Source of the DNA: Undaria pinnatifida | Lineage: Eukaryota > Sar > Phaeophyceae > Laminariales > Alariaceae | Assembly (NCBI GenBank): GCA_012845835.1 | Contig: JABAKD010000008.1 | Location: 7,052,775-7,116,774, forward strand | Reading direction: 5' to 3' | DNA: 64,000 nt | Shown here: piece after piece, positions 34,640-46,420 of the stretch | How positions within the stretch are numbered: position 1 is the stretch's first letter | Layout of the letters: each line of letters starts with the position of its first letter | Notes under the pieces: generated by a model | What the model was told of the DNA's origin: nothing | The model's database searches: none | Seen by the model: the letters and a program-made list of their open reading frames with translations, nothing else | Program-made: the position numbers and the translations under genes

Positions 34640-35000
34640 TCAATAATAGGGTAGAGGTGCAGCAACCATTGTGCCTTCTAAGGGTCCTCATGCGAGCAGC
34701 TCTATTCCCAACCAAGTAACTGCTGTCCAACTCCTAAATTTTTCGTCAAGTCTAGTCTAACTCCCAAGTGTTTTGTGCCCATGTCGGGAGTGCGGTGCTA
34801 AAACGGTTAATGTTTTGAGAAGAAAAACGCGCCCACCCCAAGAACAGTCCCATGGTCTGGGTTTACGGCAAAAACTATTATTAGTACTGCAAAATAAATT
34901 AGATCCGACATTTTGCGACGATTTTGGGTGAAAGGGGGCCTCGTCCACAGGAAACACGTTTTGTCAAAAAGAGCTACCTCTGTCGTAGCAGGCGTCGTGC
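34640..35000. repeat. R5-related repeat plus a segment shared with 47636-47706
   Basis: 34750-34812 (GTGTTTTGTGCCCATGTCGG, GAGTGCGGTGCTAAAACGG) is repeated at 47636-47706, where GTGCTAAAACGG is itself doubled. 34915-35000 carries CGACGATTTTGGGT and an inverted R5 end CTACCTCTGTCGTAGCAGG. Confidence 0.6.
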
Positions 35001-37165
35001 ATGTCCTTCATCAAGGGAGATATATATCCCTGGTCAATATCATGTGCATGATGAGCAACGTATGCACGATCACCACGAATGCCATGCTATCCCGAGCGAG
35101 AGCCAAACAACCTGAATGGTAGGACACCCGTTTCCTGGCTCGTCAAATCGACAGGTAGGTAGTAGGTAGGTCCGCTTCCTGGCTGTCACAACGACAGGTA
35201 GGTAGAATAGATAGGTCCGTTTCCCGGCTCGGAATCAAACGGTACAGGTCGGTCCGAATTGTGCATTGATGTCCTCCTGGGAGAGGTCTCTTTGATGGTT
35301 GGAGCAACAACACAAGATGAGATTAACAGCTCGAAACCAAGAACATTTCAGTACCAACCCCACCCACCGTTTTTCCCCGAAGAAAAAAAGAGTGGGGGGA
35401 CCAAAAACCAAAACCAGCCAACCACTATGTATTAGCGAAACAAACCAAGCAACCAAGCAAGGTGGTAACAAATGCAGCTATTTCGTATAGCTTTTCATTA
35501 AAATCGTGAAATAAATAAAAAATAGAAAGTCCTCCACCAGGTACGAATCTTGGTAGAGACAAGCGAAACGATTAGACCGCAAACACAAACAAAAGAAATG
35601 GGCGTTGGCATGTTCCCTTGACTCCCGTCCTCCAACATCGCCTTCTTCGGCGAGGAGAGGGTTCAGTCTCACCCACACCACCACCACATCACATCGTGTG
35701 CGCGTGAGTCGAAAAAAAAACATGAACAAGAACATATAACATGAAAACAAATCCCTTTTGTACTGTATTCGCCTTTCATTTGTTCCAAAAACAAAAAGAC
35801 CCACCACCAAAAGAAGCGAACCTGCTTGATCGCGAATCGACGAAAGACAACGTGTTCCAGGCGCTTTACATTACAGCAGCAGCCCCGAAACACACTCCCC
35901 CTAGGAAGAAACAGACGCTAAATCATACAGCTACAAGTATTTTGGGCCTTAGGCGCTGCGCGGAACGACTCTACGAAGCGCGCGTTTTGCATCACAAAGA
36001 TGCAACCCGCGGTGGCCCAAAAAACCTCGGAAAAAAAAACTACAAACAGCGGGGGGGATGGAAAGCGTGCGAAACTATCATACGATCCCCCCGAATATTC
36101 CACACAAAATTGCGCACGCCCAATCGAAATATCCAAACAAAACAAATTCGGTCCCCTCCCCCCCCAACACTTTCAAAACAAAAAATAGAACGAGTTACCA
36201 GGTACGTACTTTTATCATATCATCCGTTTGAGAATACATTACGAGAGCCACAGCAAGCAGAAGCAAGCAGCGGCTGCATCATGGATCACCTCAAGTCGGC
36301 GCAACAATACAGAAGAAACTGCACGAGCACAAATCACAAAACAACCACGGCGATTTTTTAATTGCAAACGCCATTCACAAGTGCGCAACTCTTTGCCAGA
36401 AAACGACGACGTTCAAACACGAAAAAGTTTTTCGCTTTGTGAACACGGCAAACGCACAAAAAAAAATCATGATGCCCGGTTATTAATTATCTTTTGGTGC
36501 GGCGGCGTCGTCACTGCTTCACCAAGGGAATAGCAGCAACTGCTCAAAGCAAAACAAACCGAGCATAACGATACTACACCGCGCTCGAAACAAAAGAAAA
36601 AGTAAGAAGGCGAAGGAAACTATAAACGAACGCCAGACAACACCGATCTCGTCAGCCACCCTCCCCCACCGCGAATAAAAGACACTTGACCACGTGCGTA
36701 AAAGCGCTACCGGGTACAAATAAAAACCCATATATGCTTCGCTTGGCTTGGCTCTCCCCCTCTCCCCTTCTTCGTCCCACGTAATTCCGCAAGATGTATA
36801 TCGTCGAAAACGCGCAAAACAGTCGCAAACGCGAAAGACGGGGCATATTATCCGGTATTTTACCGCTCCTCGCCAAGGCGAAACGATGTCGGCCGATTGA
36901 TGCTACTGGTCTCTCCCGTGTTGAAGGCTTTACACGGCTACACGAGAAGGGGAAGAACGAAAGAAGTGCCTTCTGGATACGAAAAAAAACACACACGGCT
37001 CAAAGCCGTCTCAAATCTGACTATCCCGCATGGTTATTTAGTTCCCGCTTTCTACGAGGGGTGGCCTATGCTGCTGCTGACTGAACAAGGCTACAAAAGC
37101 CGAGTGATGAACGACATACACATGACCGAACGATCAAGATCAATTCATAAGACGAGGCTAGAAAA
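35001..37165. other. Intergenic region, no gene recognised
   Basis: A 206-codon + frame (35741-36361) is Lys/Thr/Pro-rich and A-rich at DNA level, with no domain, signal or splice logic I can support. A GGTAGGTAGGT duplication lies at about 35152-35210. Nothing else was found. Confidence 0.5.
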
Positions 37166-37169
37166 GTCT

Positions 37170-37577
37170 GCTTAGGGAAACATGTAAGACATGCTCCTCC
37201 CACGTATCGTCCAAAAAGAGTCGTCCAATTCAGAAAAGGCGAAAAATAGTCTGCCTACGTAGAACATGCAAGGCATGCTCATGTCGTCAAGGGTCTCGCC
37301 CATCCCAACGAGCGACCAATCTTAGGGGAAAAAGAAGCCAAAACTAGTCTTAAGTCCAATTCAGAAAAAGGTCAATCGCTTAACCCTTCAGAAATAAGAC
37401 ATACTAAACGTAAGTCCTTAGAACATGCAAGACATGCTTTATATGTCGTCCAAGTCTCATCCGTCCCCACGAAACGACCATCTCCAAATTAGGGCCAAAT
37501 AAGTAGTCTCAACCCAATTCAGAAATAAGCCACACTAAAATAGGAGTCCTTAGCCTTAGAACGTGTAATACATGCTC
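37170..37577. repeat. Tandem copies of the 3' end of the Kre9-like gene
   Basis: AGAACATGCAAGACATGCT-like landmarks occur at 37178, 37261, 37420 and 37558, each followed by a GTCGTC..TCTC..CC stretch; CCAATTCAGAAA lies before three of them. The last copy covers the stop codon and final codons of the gene, so the downstream sequence consists of decayed duplicates of the coding end. Confidence 0.7.
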
Positions 37578-40500
37578 ATGTCATCCGACGACTCATCGTC
37601 ACGAGAGTCCTTCCCGTCCTTGGAGTCATCAGAGTCCGAGTCCCCCGAGTCCTTGGAGTCGCCCGAGTCCTTGGAGTCGCCCGAGTCCTTGTCCACGATT
37701 TCGAAAGTGCCGGAGCACCCGAAGAGAGTATCGTCCTTGAAGCGGCCCACGCGCACCCTGTACTCGCCCGCTTCGGTGTCGCACGGGATCTCGACGTCGT
37801 AGTCACCCACTGACAAATTAGAAGGGGAGGCGGAGGAGGAGGGGTTTAATATGGGGCGATAGAGCATAAACCGAACAAAGGCAAATCAGAACGCAACAAT
37901 TCCCTCCGCAGGTAGCATTCACCGTCCGCAACGCTCGCTCAGGAAAGAAATATACAAAAAAATATGTGACTCCCTAGAGGTCTACGACGGATTGGTCGGA
38001 GCAAACGGGTGGGTGCTGATAACGCAAGTGTTTCCACCGCCTTGCTCCAGAAAAACAGCACGGACGCCACATGCGCGAGTATGTATGCCGTATGTGCTTG
38101 TTGTACAGGCGCCGAGATACACAGCAAGTAAGCCAAAAGTGTAATATACTACGTACTCGGGAGTATATACTCGAGTCTAGGTATATGACCAGGTAGCAAG
38201 GGAGTACTTAGCCCCTTCAGAGCCCCCAAATCCCTCCCAATACAAACGTGAAGTAATTTTTTCAACCAAAAAGGGTTTCCAGCTATAAAGGCGTTAACGA
38301 GGGGTAGCGGGACGAGAGGGAAACTCGTCAATACCTTGAGTAACACTACCAACCGGGAAAAAAAAAAGCCCAAAAATTATGCAGCGGTAGAAAAATTCCA
38401 CGCCAAATTCACGCATTTGGTCCGAAAAACGAGATGAGCTCAATCCGCACATAAAGGGGTTTTCACATAGTAGTAGACTACAGTTTTCACCCAGGAGATT
38501 TCGCAGCTTTCGAACTGCACCGCCTGTATCTACAACTCGTACCCGAAAACAGCTCAACCGCTTTCGAGTTTGTGCACTGCGTTTGTTTCTATTTTCTGCC
38601 CATACATAGTACTCACTCGAGTCCTTGCAGCCGATGGTCGGTTTGTCGCAGATGGAAGCAACCCATGTCCCGCAGTCGTCCCTGCCGTCGGCCTTGTAAA
38701 GGTCGATCGCGAACCTGTCCACGCTGGATCCCACTCCATTGTCGTAGTCGAACTGGTTTGCAAAACACAAGACGAGAAAACGGGTAGATTTGAAGGCACA
38801 AGAGGGAGAAAAGGGAAAAGGGTCAATCTTGTGACTTCTTACTGGTGGTACCAGAGTGCGTATCAGGAATAAATGAGGTAGATACACAATATACGCCACC
38901 TTGTGGTGAGGCTGTAAACGGCAAAACGTCTTTTAAATAGACAGTACAAACCGCAATTATAATGGTATCACTTTTACACGTAGAGCAGGTACCTACTACG
39001 TACGTACGTACGCAGAATGCATACAAACGAAGTACCCAGGCAAGTTTGGTATCGTGGGATGATGTAATAGGTGCCTGGTATACGTTCACTTCAACTGACG
39101 CCAGCCACTTGGTGGCGCTGTACGTTTGACTTTCATACGTACGTACGTACGCTGACTTTTGACTTTACTAGTAGTAGTGTACGTGATTGCTTCAGCCACG
39201 TAGGATTGATTCAGCACCACTACTTTTTGATCTTATGTATTTTTTTTCCTGCAAGGTATCTAGTTTTTCCACCCCCGGAAGACCGATTGAAGCCTGCGTC
39301 CTGTGACCACGGACTTGAAGTTGCGAAGTAACATGTATGATGATGACTTACGAGGTACCGGCTACCAGCTATCTATGCAGCACCGCGTCCGAAACCACAC
39401 CACAACATACCATACTCTCAAGCAACCACCATTCATTATATTTGTAAATATCGGCCTGAAAAAATATATCGTGCAAATTGCTTCGGAATCATAAGATTAT
39501 CGGTGCTTTCCTCAACAACCCGGTACCCCCGAGGACCCTTTTCATCAATTAAAATAATACGACAGCAGTATGACAACATCGGAAGGAATGACAGATTATC
39601 ACACGCAAAGAAAAAAGCATGGTTCAGTGATGAAACGGAGAGCCCCCAATCCCGGTACGCAGTAGGCAGATAACACGACGATATGACATGACGTAGGACA
39701 CAAAACCCTAGACGGGAGAAAAAACACCAAGAGGCACACACACGCTACCCGCCTACCCGCCTGTCTTTTGTCTGCTCCGCGCTATTAATACTATTAATAC
39801 TACTACTGCTGTCGGTTTCAAAAGTGTTCCCGCCCGTCCAATCGCCACGTAGGTTCAACAAAAAGATACAACTGGATACGAAGAGGAAGGCGCCAAACCA
39901 TACTAAAATCCTGTTTGAGAAACAAAGCTAGAAAATAATATAGCTGGTCGTACGAAATCCGTGAAAAAGGAAACAAAAAAATATCTTCGCCTTCTCCGCT
40001 TGTTCCCGAGGTATATTCTCCCTCGCTCGGGGATATCCCACCCTAGCTAAGCGATAGAAGGTACGATAAGCTCATCATGCCAGCGGCCGCGTGCTCGGGG
40101 CAAGCCTCCGTCATGCCGACCTCCGCGCGAGGGGCAAACCAAAGACAAAAGAGAGCCTACAAAACAGCAACGACAAAAAAATCTTCTTAATTCGATTGGT
40201 GGTGTCGTCTCTCCGTCCAAGCCTATGTAAACTGGAAGCTGGCGATCCATGTATCCCGACTCAGGTCCTCCCCAATAGACAAACTCGTCACCATTATGCT
40301 TATCGTCCTCACCTCGACGGTGTACTCGTGGCAGGCCTCCGCCACGTCCCCCTCCACGGGGGAGGTAACCTCAAGGGAGGGCCCATCCGAGTCTCCGACC
40401 TTCGGTGCTTCGTCCGACGCCATCAGCGTGAACTCGTCCGAACAGTCTGCGTCCTCCTCGTCGTCGATGTCCATCACGCGCACCTTGTACCCTGAGCCGG

Positions 40501-40812
40501 AGGTGCCCTCCATGGGCTCTGGCATTTCGATGTCGTAGTCGCCCTCGTTGTCGGGGCAGCCCTCCTCGCCGTAAGGGCAGAGGGCAGTCACCCACTCTCC
40601 GCACTCGTCCTGTTTGGGGTGGTGGGGTTGGTGCGTGCGACAGACAACACCAGCAGTCAGTCGTTGGTCAGAAAAAAAAACAGAATACAACAACAGCTTT
40701 TTGGCCAAGGTCGGTATTTGAATATTTTTCATCTGTCGGGTATCACCTATTATCTCCTCCCGTCTGTGCTTGTTTGCGCTCCATTTTACGTTGCGGGCGG
40801 CAAGGTGCCAGT

Positions 40813-40843
<31 letters not shown>

Positions 40844-42553
40844 CGGCCAATCACACCCCGCACAAGCTTTGTAGCGGAGGGGTGGGACAGGAAGTCAGTT
40901 CCAGTCGGCCAAAAAAAAAGTACAGAATACAAGAGTTGGCTGTACGAGCCGGTGTGTTTCGGGTTTTTTTTTTTTTTCGTATTTCGTTCCATATTTTCCA
41001 ACGGCATGGCTCTATGGTCTACCAGGGTATATAGCAACTACGTACAGCATTAGTGCAGCGGATAAGCACCAACTAACTGCACACAAGGTATATATGGACA
41101 AATCGGGTACTACTGCTGTAGCACCCTCACGAGAGAGCACCTGACTAGATACATGTATATTCTTGTGAGATTGGGATACCCAAAGGAAAACCAAGACGAA
41201 GCATCTCCTTCGCGAGCTGCGATGTGATAGACGGCAACCGATATGTTGCGTGGTGAAAAACATATAGATCGATTCCGAAAAACAAAAAAAAAAAACAGAA
41301 AAGTTTAGGGCAAGAGCCAGTTCTTATATTGATTGAACGCGAGTACGACATGATCATCCATCGTCTCGACGACGTTCGAGCGAACAAAGCGAGCAAAAAC
41401 AAACAAGCTGCTGAGATGATAGGAATTGTACCTCCTCACCCGCGCGGCCGACGCGTGCTGCCGCACCACCTACGTATGGGAGGATCCACCCGTACCCTCG
41501 CCCCTCCCCGCGTGTAAACATCTAACGCACCTCTATTGTACGATTAAAATACAATCCTTACCTCCATGCAGTACGAGCCGCAGTAGTAGAGGTCAAGCTC
41601 GAAGCGGTTGTTTTCGCTGGTGCCTTCCCATTCTACGGTGTAGGTCCTTATCACGAGAAGGGGAGCGACAACACGCGAAAGGGTGAGCGAGCGATCCAAG
41701 GATTGCGGAGTACAGCCATGATATGTGCGAGCGCGAGGGGAGGAGGGAAATGATGGGGGCATGAGCTGTGGACAAGAGAAAGGGCTCGTGTAAAGCCGCT
41801 CTCTCGATTTCGCTCGTTCATTTTTTTCTCGGGAAAGCAGTGGTGCGAACTGATACGGCGGTGGGTGGATTGTAGGAGAGGCGGGCAAACGAACCGCGAA
41901 AAAAAAACGAGGAAGCGCAAGCGATCCAGAGAGTGTTTTACTTACAGACAGCTATGTTACGTGGGAGCTCGAGCGACGGGTAACGGGCGAGGCATAGGTA
42001 GGTTGGTGTAATTCTGTTCTCTGTCGCTCTCTCTCTCGCGCGCGTTCTCGTGGTAGCATCACACAGAAATCGTTCGCAAAAGAAGCCAGCAACAGCAGCA
42101 GTGTAGTAGATAGATGCACTAAAACCGCTGTACAAAAGATACAAACCACACCCAAACCAAGATAAAACACCCGAAAAAAATAAAGCCGATAGATCAGCCG
42201 AAACGTGCATTTGTCATCGACTGGCGCACACTCTACAGACAGCGAGAGGTCTCGATCCTTTTTTCTATCCGCCCCATCGCACACGAAATAACAAAGCGCG
42301 ACACACAACGCACGTCGCGAAGCGAAACCACAACCACTATCATACCCTATGAGGATTCCTGGTGCGCGTACGGAGTTATAATCCATTCGGGGCTCGTTAA
42401 CGCCGAGGGGGGTACCGATAGAGGGTTGCGGTTGGACCAGCGTCCGTACCTGTCAGCGATCACGGTGAGGCCCTCAGAGGGGGTGACAACCTTCAGCGCG
42501 TTGGCTGCGCCGAGCATACCCACCGCCAAAGCAACGAAAGCAGTGCGAACCAT
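37556..42553 (-). CDS. Secreted protein with two Kre9/KNH-like domains, 5 exons
   Basis: Exons on the - strand are 42553-42450, 41646-41562, 40609-40313, 38752-38617 and 37809-37556. All introns are GT..AG and the phases join to give 291 residues. Residues 1-19 (MVRTAFVALAVGMLGAANA) form a clear signal peptide. Domain 1 (about 20-122) and domain 2 (about 142-247) share LxVxxPxxG, YTVE, FxxDLY, CGxWV, GDYDxExP, YxVRV and a final CSxxF. This is the pattern of the Kre9/KNH-like Ig-like fold found in cell-wall and GPI-linked proteins. Paired Cys suggest disulphides. The tail (248-291) is KDSGDSKDSGDS-rich and acidic, with no GPI signal. A role in the wall or extracellular matrix is inference. Splice joins are supported by alignment of the two domains. 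Confidence 0.82.
38205..38300 (+). repeat. R4 MITE-like repeat (intron 4 of the Kre9-like gene)
   Basis: CCCCTTCAGAGCCCCCAAAT, CCCTCCCAATAC, GTGAAGTAA and TTCCAGCTATAAAGG match R4. It lies within intron 4 (38616-37810). Confidence 0.75.
39285..39325 (+). repeat. R2 fragment (intron 3 of the Kre9-like gene)
   Basis: GAAGCCTGCGTCCTGTGACC and ACGGACTTG match the right half of R2; the hairpin half is missing. Confidence 0.6.
40811..40843. repeat. (AGC)n microsatellite, intron 2 of the Kre9-like gene
   Basis: About 10 AGC units, just upstream (on the - strand) of exon 3, within the 952 bp intron 41561-40610. Confidence 0.9.
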
Positions 42554-42614
42554 CTTTCCGAGGTGCGTGAAGAGAAAAAGGAGATAGAGGGCGATAAACG
42601 CTAAGCCTGCGGGA

Positions 42615-42639
42615 GTGGTGGTGGTGGTGGTGGTGGTGG
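42615..42639. repeat. (GTG)n microsatellite near the Kre9-like gene start
   Basis: About 8 GTG units, 62-86 bp upstream of the start codon at 42553 on the - strand, so probably in the 5' UTR or promoter. Confidence 0.85.
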
Positions 42640-44402
42640 CGACTACGACGAGATCGAAGTTTTTTTGCGTGGCTGGCGCAAAAAAAGTCAAGTCGAGTTG
42701 TTGGAGTGGGTGGGGAGGAAGATAATGGGGGGTGGGCCTTCGGGGAAATGAAATGTCGAGTGGAAAAAACGAAAATGCGTGGCCCCCCCATCCCCATCCT
42801 ATTAATTTTCCAAGCACACAAAAACACAAACAAACCGTTTTTTCTCTTTTTTTCACAGGAAGCCAAATATGCCAGCAAGCAGCAGCCAACGGTTCTTCGT
42901 CACATAAAGAACCATAATTCAAGGAAAACAAGCCAGATGCCCCTGATGATGTGAGAAAATAAATTGTTCTCCAAGCTGCAAGTAGGCTGGTACTACTGTA
43001 GGCCAATCAGGCCAAATACCCAATGGCCAAACTATCTTTCTTGATCTTAAATTGGTTGTTCAAGACTACAAGAGCCAAGAATCGAAGCAGGAGAAAAATC
43101 TGACATACACCCACCCACTGCGAATTGATTGGTGGCGGCAGTTCTGTCACTTTGTAGAAACTTATTTTTTTTCCGTGTTTCTCTTCAACTTTTTTCTCAA
43201 AATTCAAAAAAATTCCCGCGATATGTTGTACCCATACGACGTGTTGCACGTCGCCCACACTACAGAAAAGAAAAAGTAACGGAAAGAAAGCGCATGCATG
43301 GTAACAAACACACCCTCCTCGAACGAACATCCGACCCGGTTTCCCCCTGAAACAACCGGGTGGGGAAAGAGGCACACACGGCCGCGATTTCGTCGAAATC
43401 TGCCCATGATTGACAGGCGCGGCGCGCTCGGCGTTTTCCCGTTGTCGAGTGTAGAGGATAATATCAGGTCGGCAAAAAGTCCGAGGGCGTGTGCTTCTAT
43501 GTACTCGGAGTATTATATAGTACACTCCTCTGTACAGTGTATCTTTGTGGTGGGCGGTGTGTAAGTACACAGGTATCGTACTTATATTACGAGTATGGTA
43601 CCAGGTAGTACCAGGGTACCAGGTAAGCGCGCTTCCCTCTATAGTCTATAGTGCCGGTATGTGCCAACCGGGATAGCCGGCATTATATCGGAAACCAGCA
43701 CTACTCCGCAAACACTGCTACCACTACTAGTACTGGTTGTTACCGTAGGTAGGCGTCAAGCGGTTTCGCAGGCACCATAGCGGGAAACAGGCACACAGGC
43801 ACTACCCAACCGGCACCATAGAGGGAGTATACTATCTTCGTGCGCGTGCTCTGTTCTTCTTGTTGTCGTATGTGAGTGTGTAAAATCCAACAAGTAGTTC
43901 AAACTTTGCCGGAGCTTCGCCTTCGAAGAGCCCAAGTAGTGATCACCCGCGGAGAGTGAGTATGCGAAGATGCAACGTCTGTCGTCGTGGTACCCGGAGC
44001 AGACAGCGCAGAAACAGCAACACGCGGAAAAATAGTCGGAATAGAGCTTGTGGCATGGCCTCTTTTTTTCGTAAGTACGTGTACCCGGTAATCGTGTGTG
44101 TGGGCTGCTGCTGCTGCTGCTGCTGCGGTGTGCTGTGTGGGAGGGTCTGTTTGATTTGAGGGTTCATCATGCGCACGCACGACCCCTGACGATAGGTGAG
44201 TGCACAGCACTCTGTAGAGCAGCAGCCTGCTGCAGCAATAAGCAGTAGTATTAATAGTAGTCTCTCTCAGTACGTGTTGCGTGCGATCGTGGTGGTGTGG
44301 TGCAGGCATTATAGTTTTACACGGCGGTGGCTCTCTGCTGCTTGTTGTATGCTCGTCGCGTATTTGTTGTTGTTGTTGTTGTTGTCGCATTAACTCGCAT
44401 AA

Positions 44403-44460
44403 TCAAGTCCGTGGTCACAGGACAGGCTCCAGTCACTCTGGAGTTGAGGAATACCCCAAG
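44403..44460 (-). repeat. R2 repeat copy
   Basis: CAAGTCCGTGGTCACAGGAC followed by AGGCTCCAGTCACTCTGGAG is the exact reverse of the copy at 6240-6300, with the shared flank GAGGAATACCCC. Confidence 0.75.
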
Positions 44461-44612
44461 CGTATGTATACTCGTCAATCAGTCATGAAAATACACGACA
44501 ACACTAGAATACTGACTACTCGGAGTATGAACGAGCAAGCGACCAAGCAACCACACAACGTCAACCTCAATCAGCAGTGCAGCAACGACAGTACAGTAGT
44601 AGTAATATAATA

Positions 44613-44770
44613 ATAGTGTACCCCCAATAAGGCGGTAACCCGATATAAGGCGGTCGAAATCGCTTGGCACGACGGCTGAAGAATTGTTACCTGGTACTAT
44701 TTATGTGTTTAATAATAACCCACGAGAATAGCATGAATACAATGCGGCCTCCCCCGATAAGGCGGTCACC
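44613..44770. repeat. R6 ends (AATAAGGCGGT motifs)
   Basis: CCCCCAATAAGGCGGTAACC and CGATATAAGGCGGTCG stand 15 bp apart at 44621-44655. CCCCCGATAAGGCGGTCACC follows at about 44750. The first pair matches the inverted right end of the element at 49563-49742. Confidence 0.6.
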
Positions 44771-45002
44771 TTGCTCACTGACTCTGGCACACCGGCACAC
44801 CACCGCGTTACCCGGAGACTCCAGAACAGAACTAACTGCTGTAAAACACTGAGTTGAGTAGAAATCTCACCCTGTTGTAGATGTGCATCCACGGCGGCGG
44901 CTGGCATGATGTACGCCTCCCCCCGCGACCAGATCTCACCCTGGTAATTTTGGCTTCCATATTAAAACTCTATCGATATTTTTTATATTACGCCTTCCCC
45001 CC

Positions 45003-45200
45003 GCGACTTTTTTTTTTTTTTTTCTTATCCCCCGGCGAATGGGGAAAAATAATAAAGCTTTTTTTGCCTTCCGACAATGTAGCGTAGATGCCTTTTCCGA
45101 TATAAATCGAATATCCTTCCTTAAAGCAGCAGTAGCACCTAATTTGAAGTCGAATAATCGCACCATAAAATGCAGTGGTATCTTCCGCCAACCATCCATG
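45003..45200 (-). mobile_element. R8 retroposon with R7 tail and poly(A)
   Basis: Read on the - strand, an R8 body (CTTCCGCCAACC.., GCAGCAGTAGC.., CGAATATCC on +) runs into CTTTATTATTTTTCCCCATT, CGCCGGGGGATAAG and an A-rich tail (T run at about 45007-45023 on +). The tail is shared with 53359-53410 and 58501-58544, whose bodies differ. This fits a SINE using a LINE-like 3' end. Boundaries are approximate. Confidence 0.55.
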
Positions 45201-46104
45201 ATCATCTTTTTGCTACGTAGCTGCGTGATACACCGAGACCGCTCGTTCTTATAGGTCCCGTAGTAAGTTGTAGTAAGTTGCCATGATTCGCGTCGTTTTT
45301 AATAAGAAGTAAAATTTAAAGATGAATATTTCATCACACGGGGGGAAAATCGAACTCAAGGATCAACGCCATTTATTTATTAGTTCAATAGTCAGTATTC
45401 GAGGGTATAACCACTAGAAGACGACCGGATTGACCGGCTGGTACTGCTATTATGGAAGCAACCCGTTAATATACAGCCTTCTGGGCAGAAAATAAAAAAC
45501 AAATGTTGAAGAGTCAGCGTACCGGGTACGAATAACAAAAAACAACACCCCCCAAAGAAAATTCAAAGAAAGTATACCACACAGGTTATACCTGCTGCCA
45601 GTGAAGTTTCATGAATAAACCAAATAAAAAAACATGGGAAAACAGGAGGACTCCGCCACAACACAGACAAAAACAGACAAACGCAGGAAAGACGGAAGTA
45701 AACGAGAGACAAAAAGAGACGAAACAAAGGAGGAATCTCCTCTCTCTCGTGGATGTCCTCTCTCTCATGTACGGGGGATATAGATGGTATAGGTCGTAGG
45801 CTTTATTGGACGAGCAGAAGAAAAGTGCGGTGCATCACTTTTGTTGTGATGTTTATTATATAAAGACTATTAATAGTCTTATAATATATCTATCTCATCA
45901 TGGAGTGTGAAAAGTTTGCCCCTGGACACAACGTTTACCAGTTACTGGTGACGTATATGTATACACACTGCGGCGACGGTGGATCATGTGTCATCATTGT
46001 AGTGCGTACGTACATCGACACGACCACGTGTCACGTATAGACTACAAAAGAAGTGACTCCCACAGGAGGTCACACTCTCGCGACTCTCTTCGTCGTAGCA
46101 CTTT

Positions 46105-46420
46105 CAAACATTATAAAAAATGAAAATACACTCCAGCTGTGAGATCGAAGATTTCGTCGAAACTCATCTTTGCAAGCTAGCTGTGTGTGATACTCCGATC
46201 GCGCGCATTACGAGTTGTGTGTCCTCATTAAGGATATAGGTCGGCGACTCCCCTTACAACTACAGTGTAGCTATCAGGGTCAACAGGGTGATTTTAGTCA
46301 GTCTGTGCGCGGAAACTATAAAACCCGTTTCTGAGGGGGACAAAATCTGACAGCTGTGGAGGGAAATGTATCCTTTTATCAAGTGAATCTTGTAAGTCGA
46401 ATAACCGGTGAGGAGGGGGG
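46105..46420 (+). repeat. R1 repeat, long copy with G-rich 3' side
   Basis: Full-length path: ACACTCCAGCTGTGAGATCG, CTCATCTTTGCAAGC, GATACTCCGATCGCGCG, ATATAGGTCGGCGACTCCCC, GGAAACTATAAAACCCG, and a TAAC/TAATCGGTG end leading into G-rich DNA. Copies at 58440-58860 (+) and 60845-60510 (-) follow the same path. Confidence 0.8.

Larger units (their letters stand above)
42640..46100. other. Intergenic region, repeats only
   Basis: Open frames on either strand lack domains. Contains a CTG microsatellite (44105-44126), a TTG run (44363-44385), an R2 copy (44403-44460), R6 ends (44613-44665, 44750-44770) and a retroposon (45003-45200). The palindrome AGACTATTAATAGTCT lies at about 45866. The promoter of the Kre9-like gene should lie at its left edge, but I cannot point to an element. 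Confidence 0.5.

Noticed and set aside
35741-36361. 206-codon + strand open frame
   Set aside because: Lys/Thr/Pro-rich in A-rich DNA; no domain, no splice pattern, no related frame nearby.
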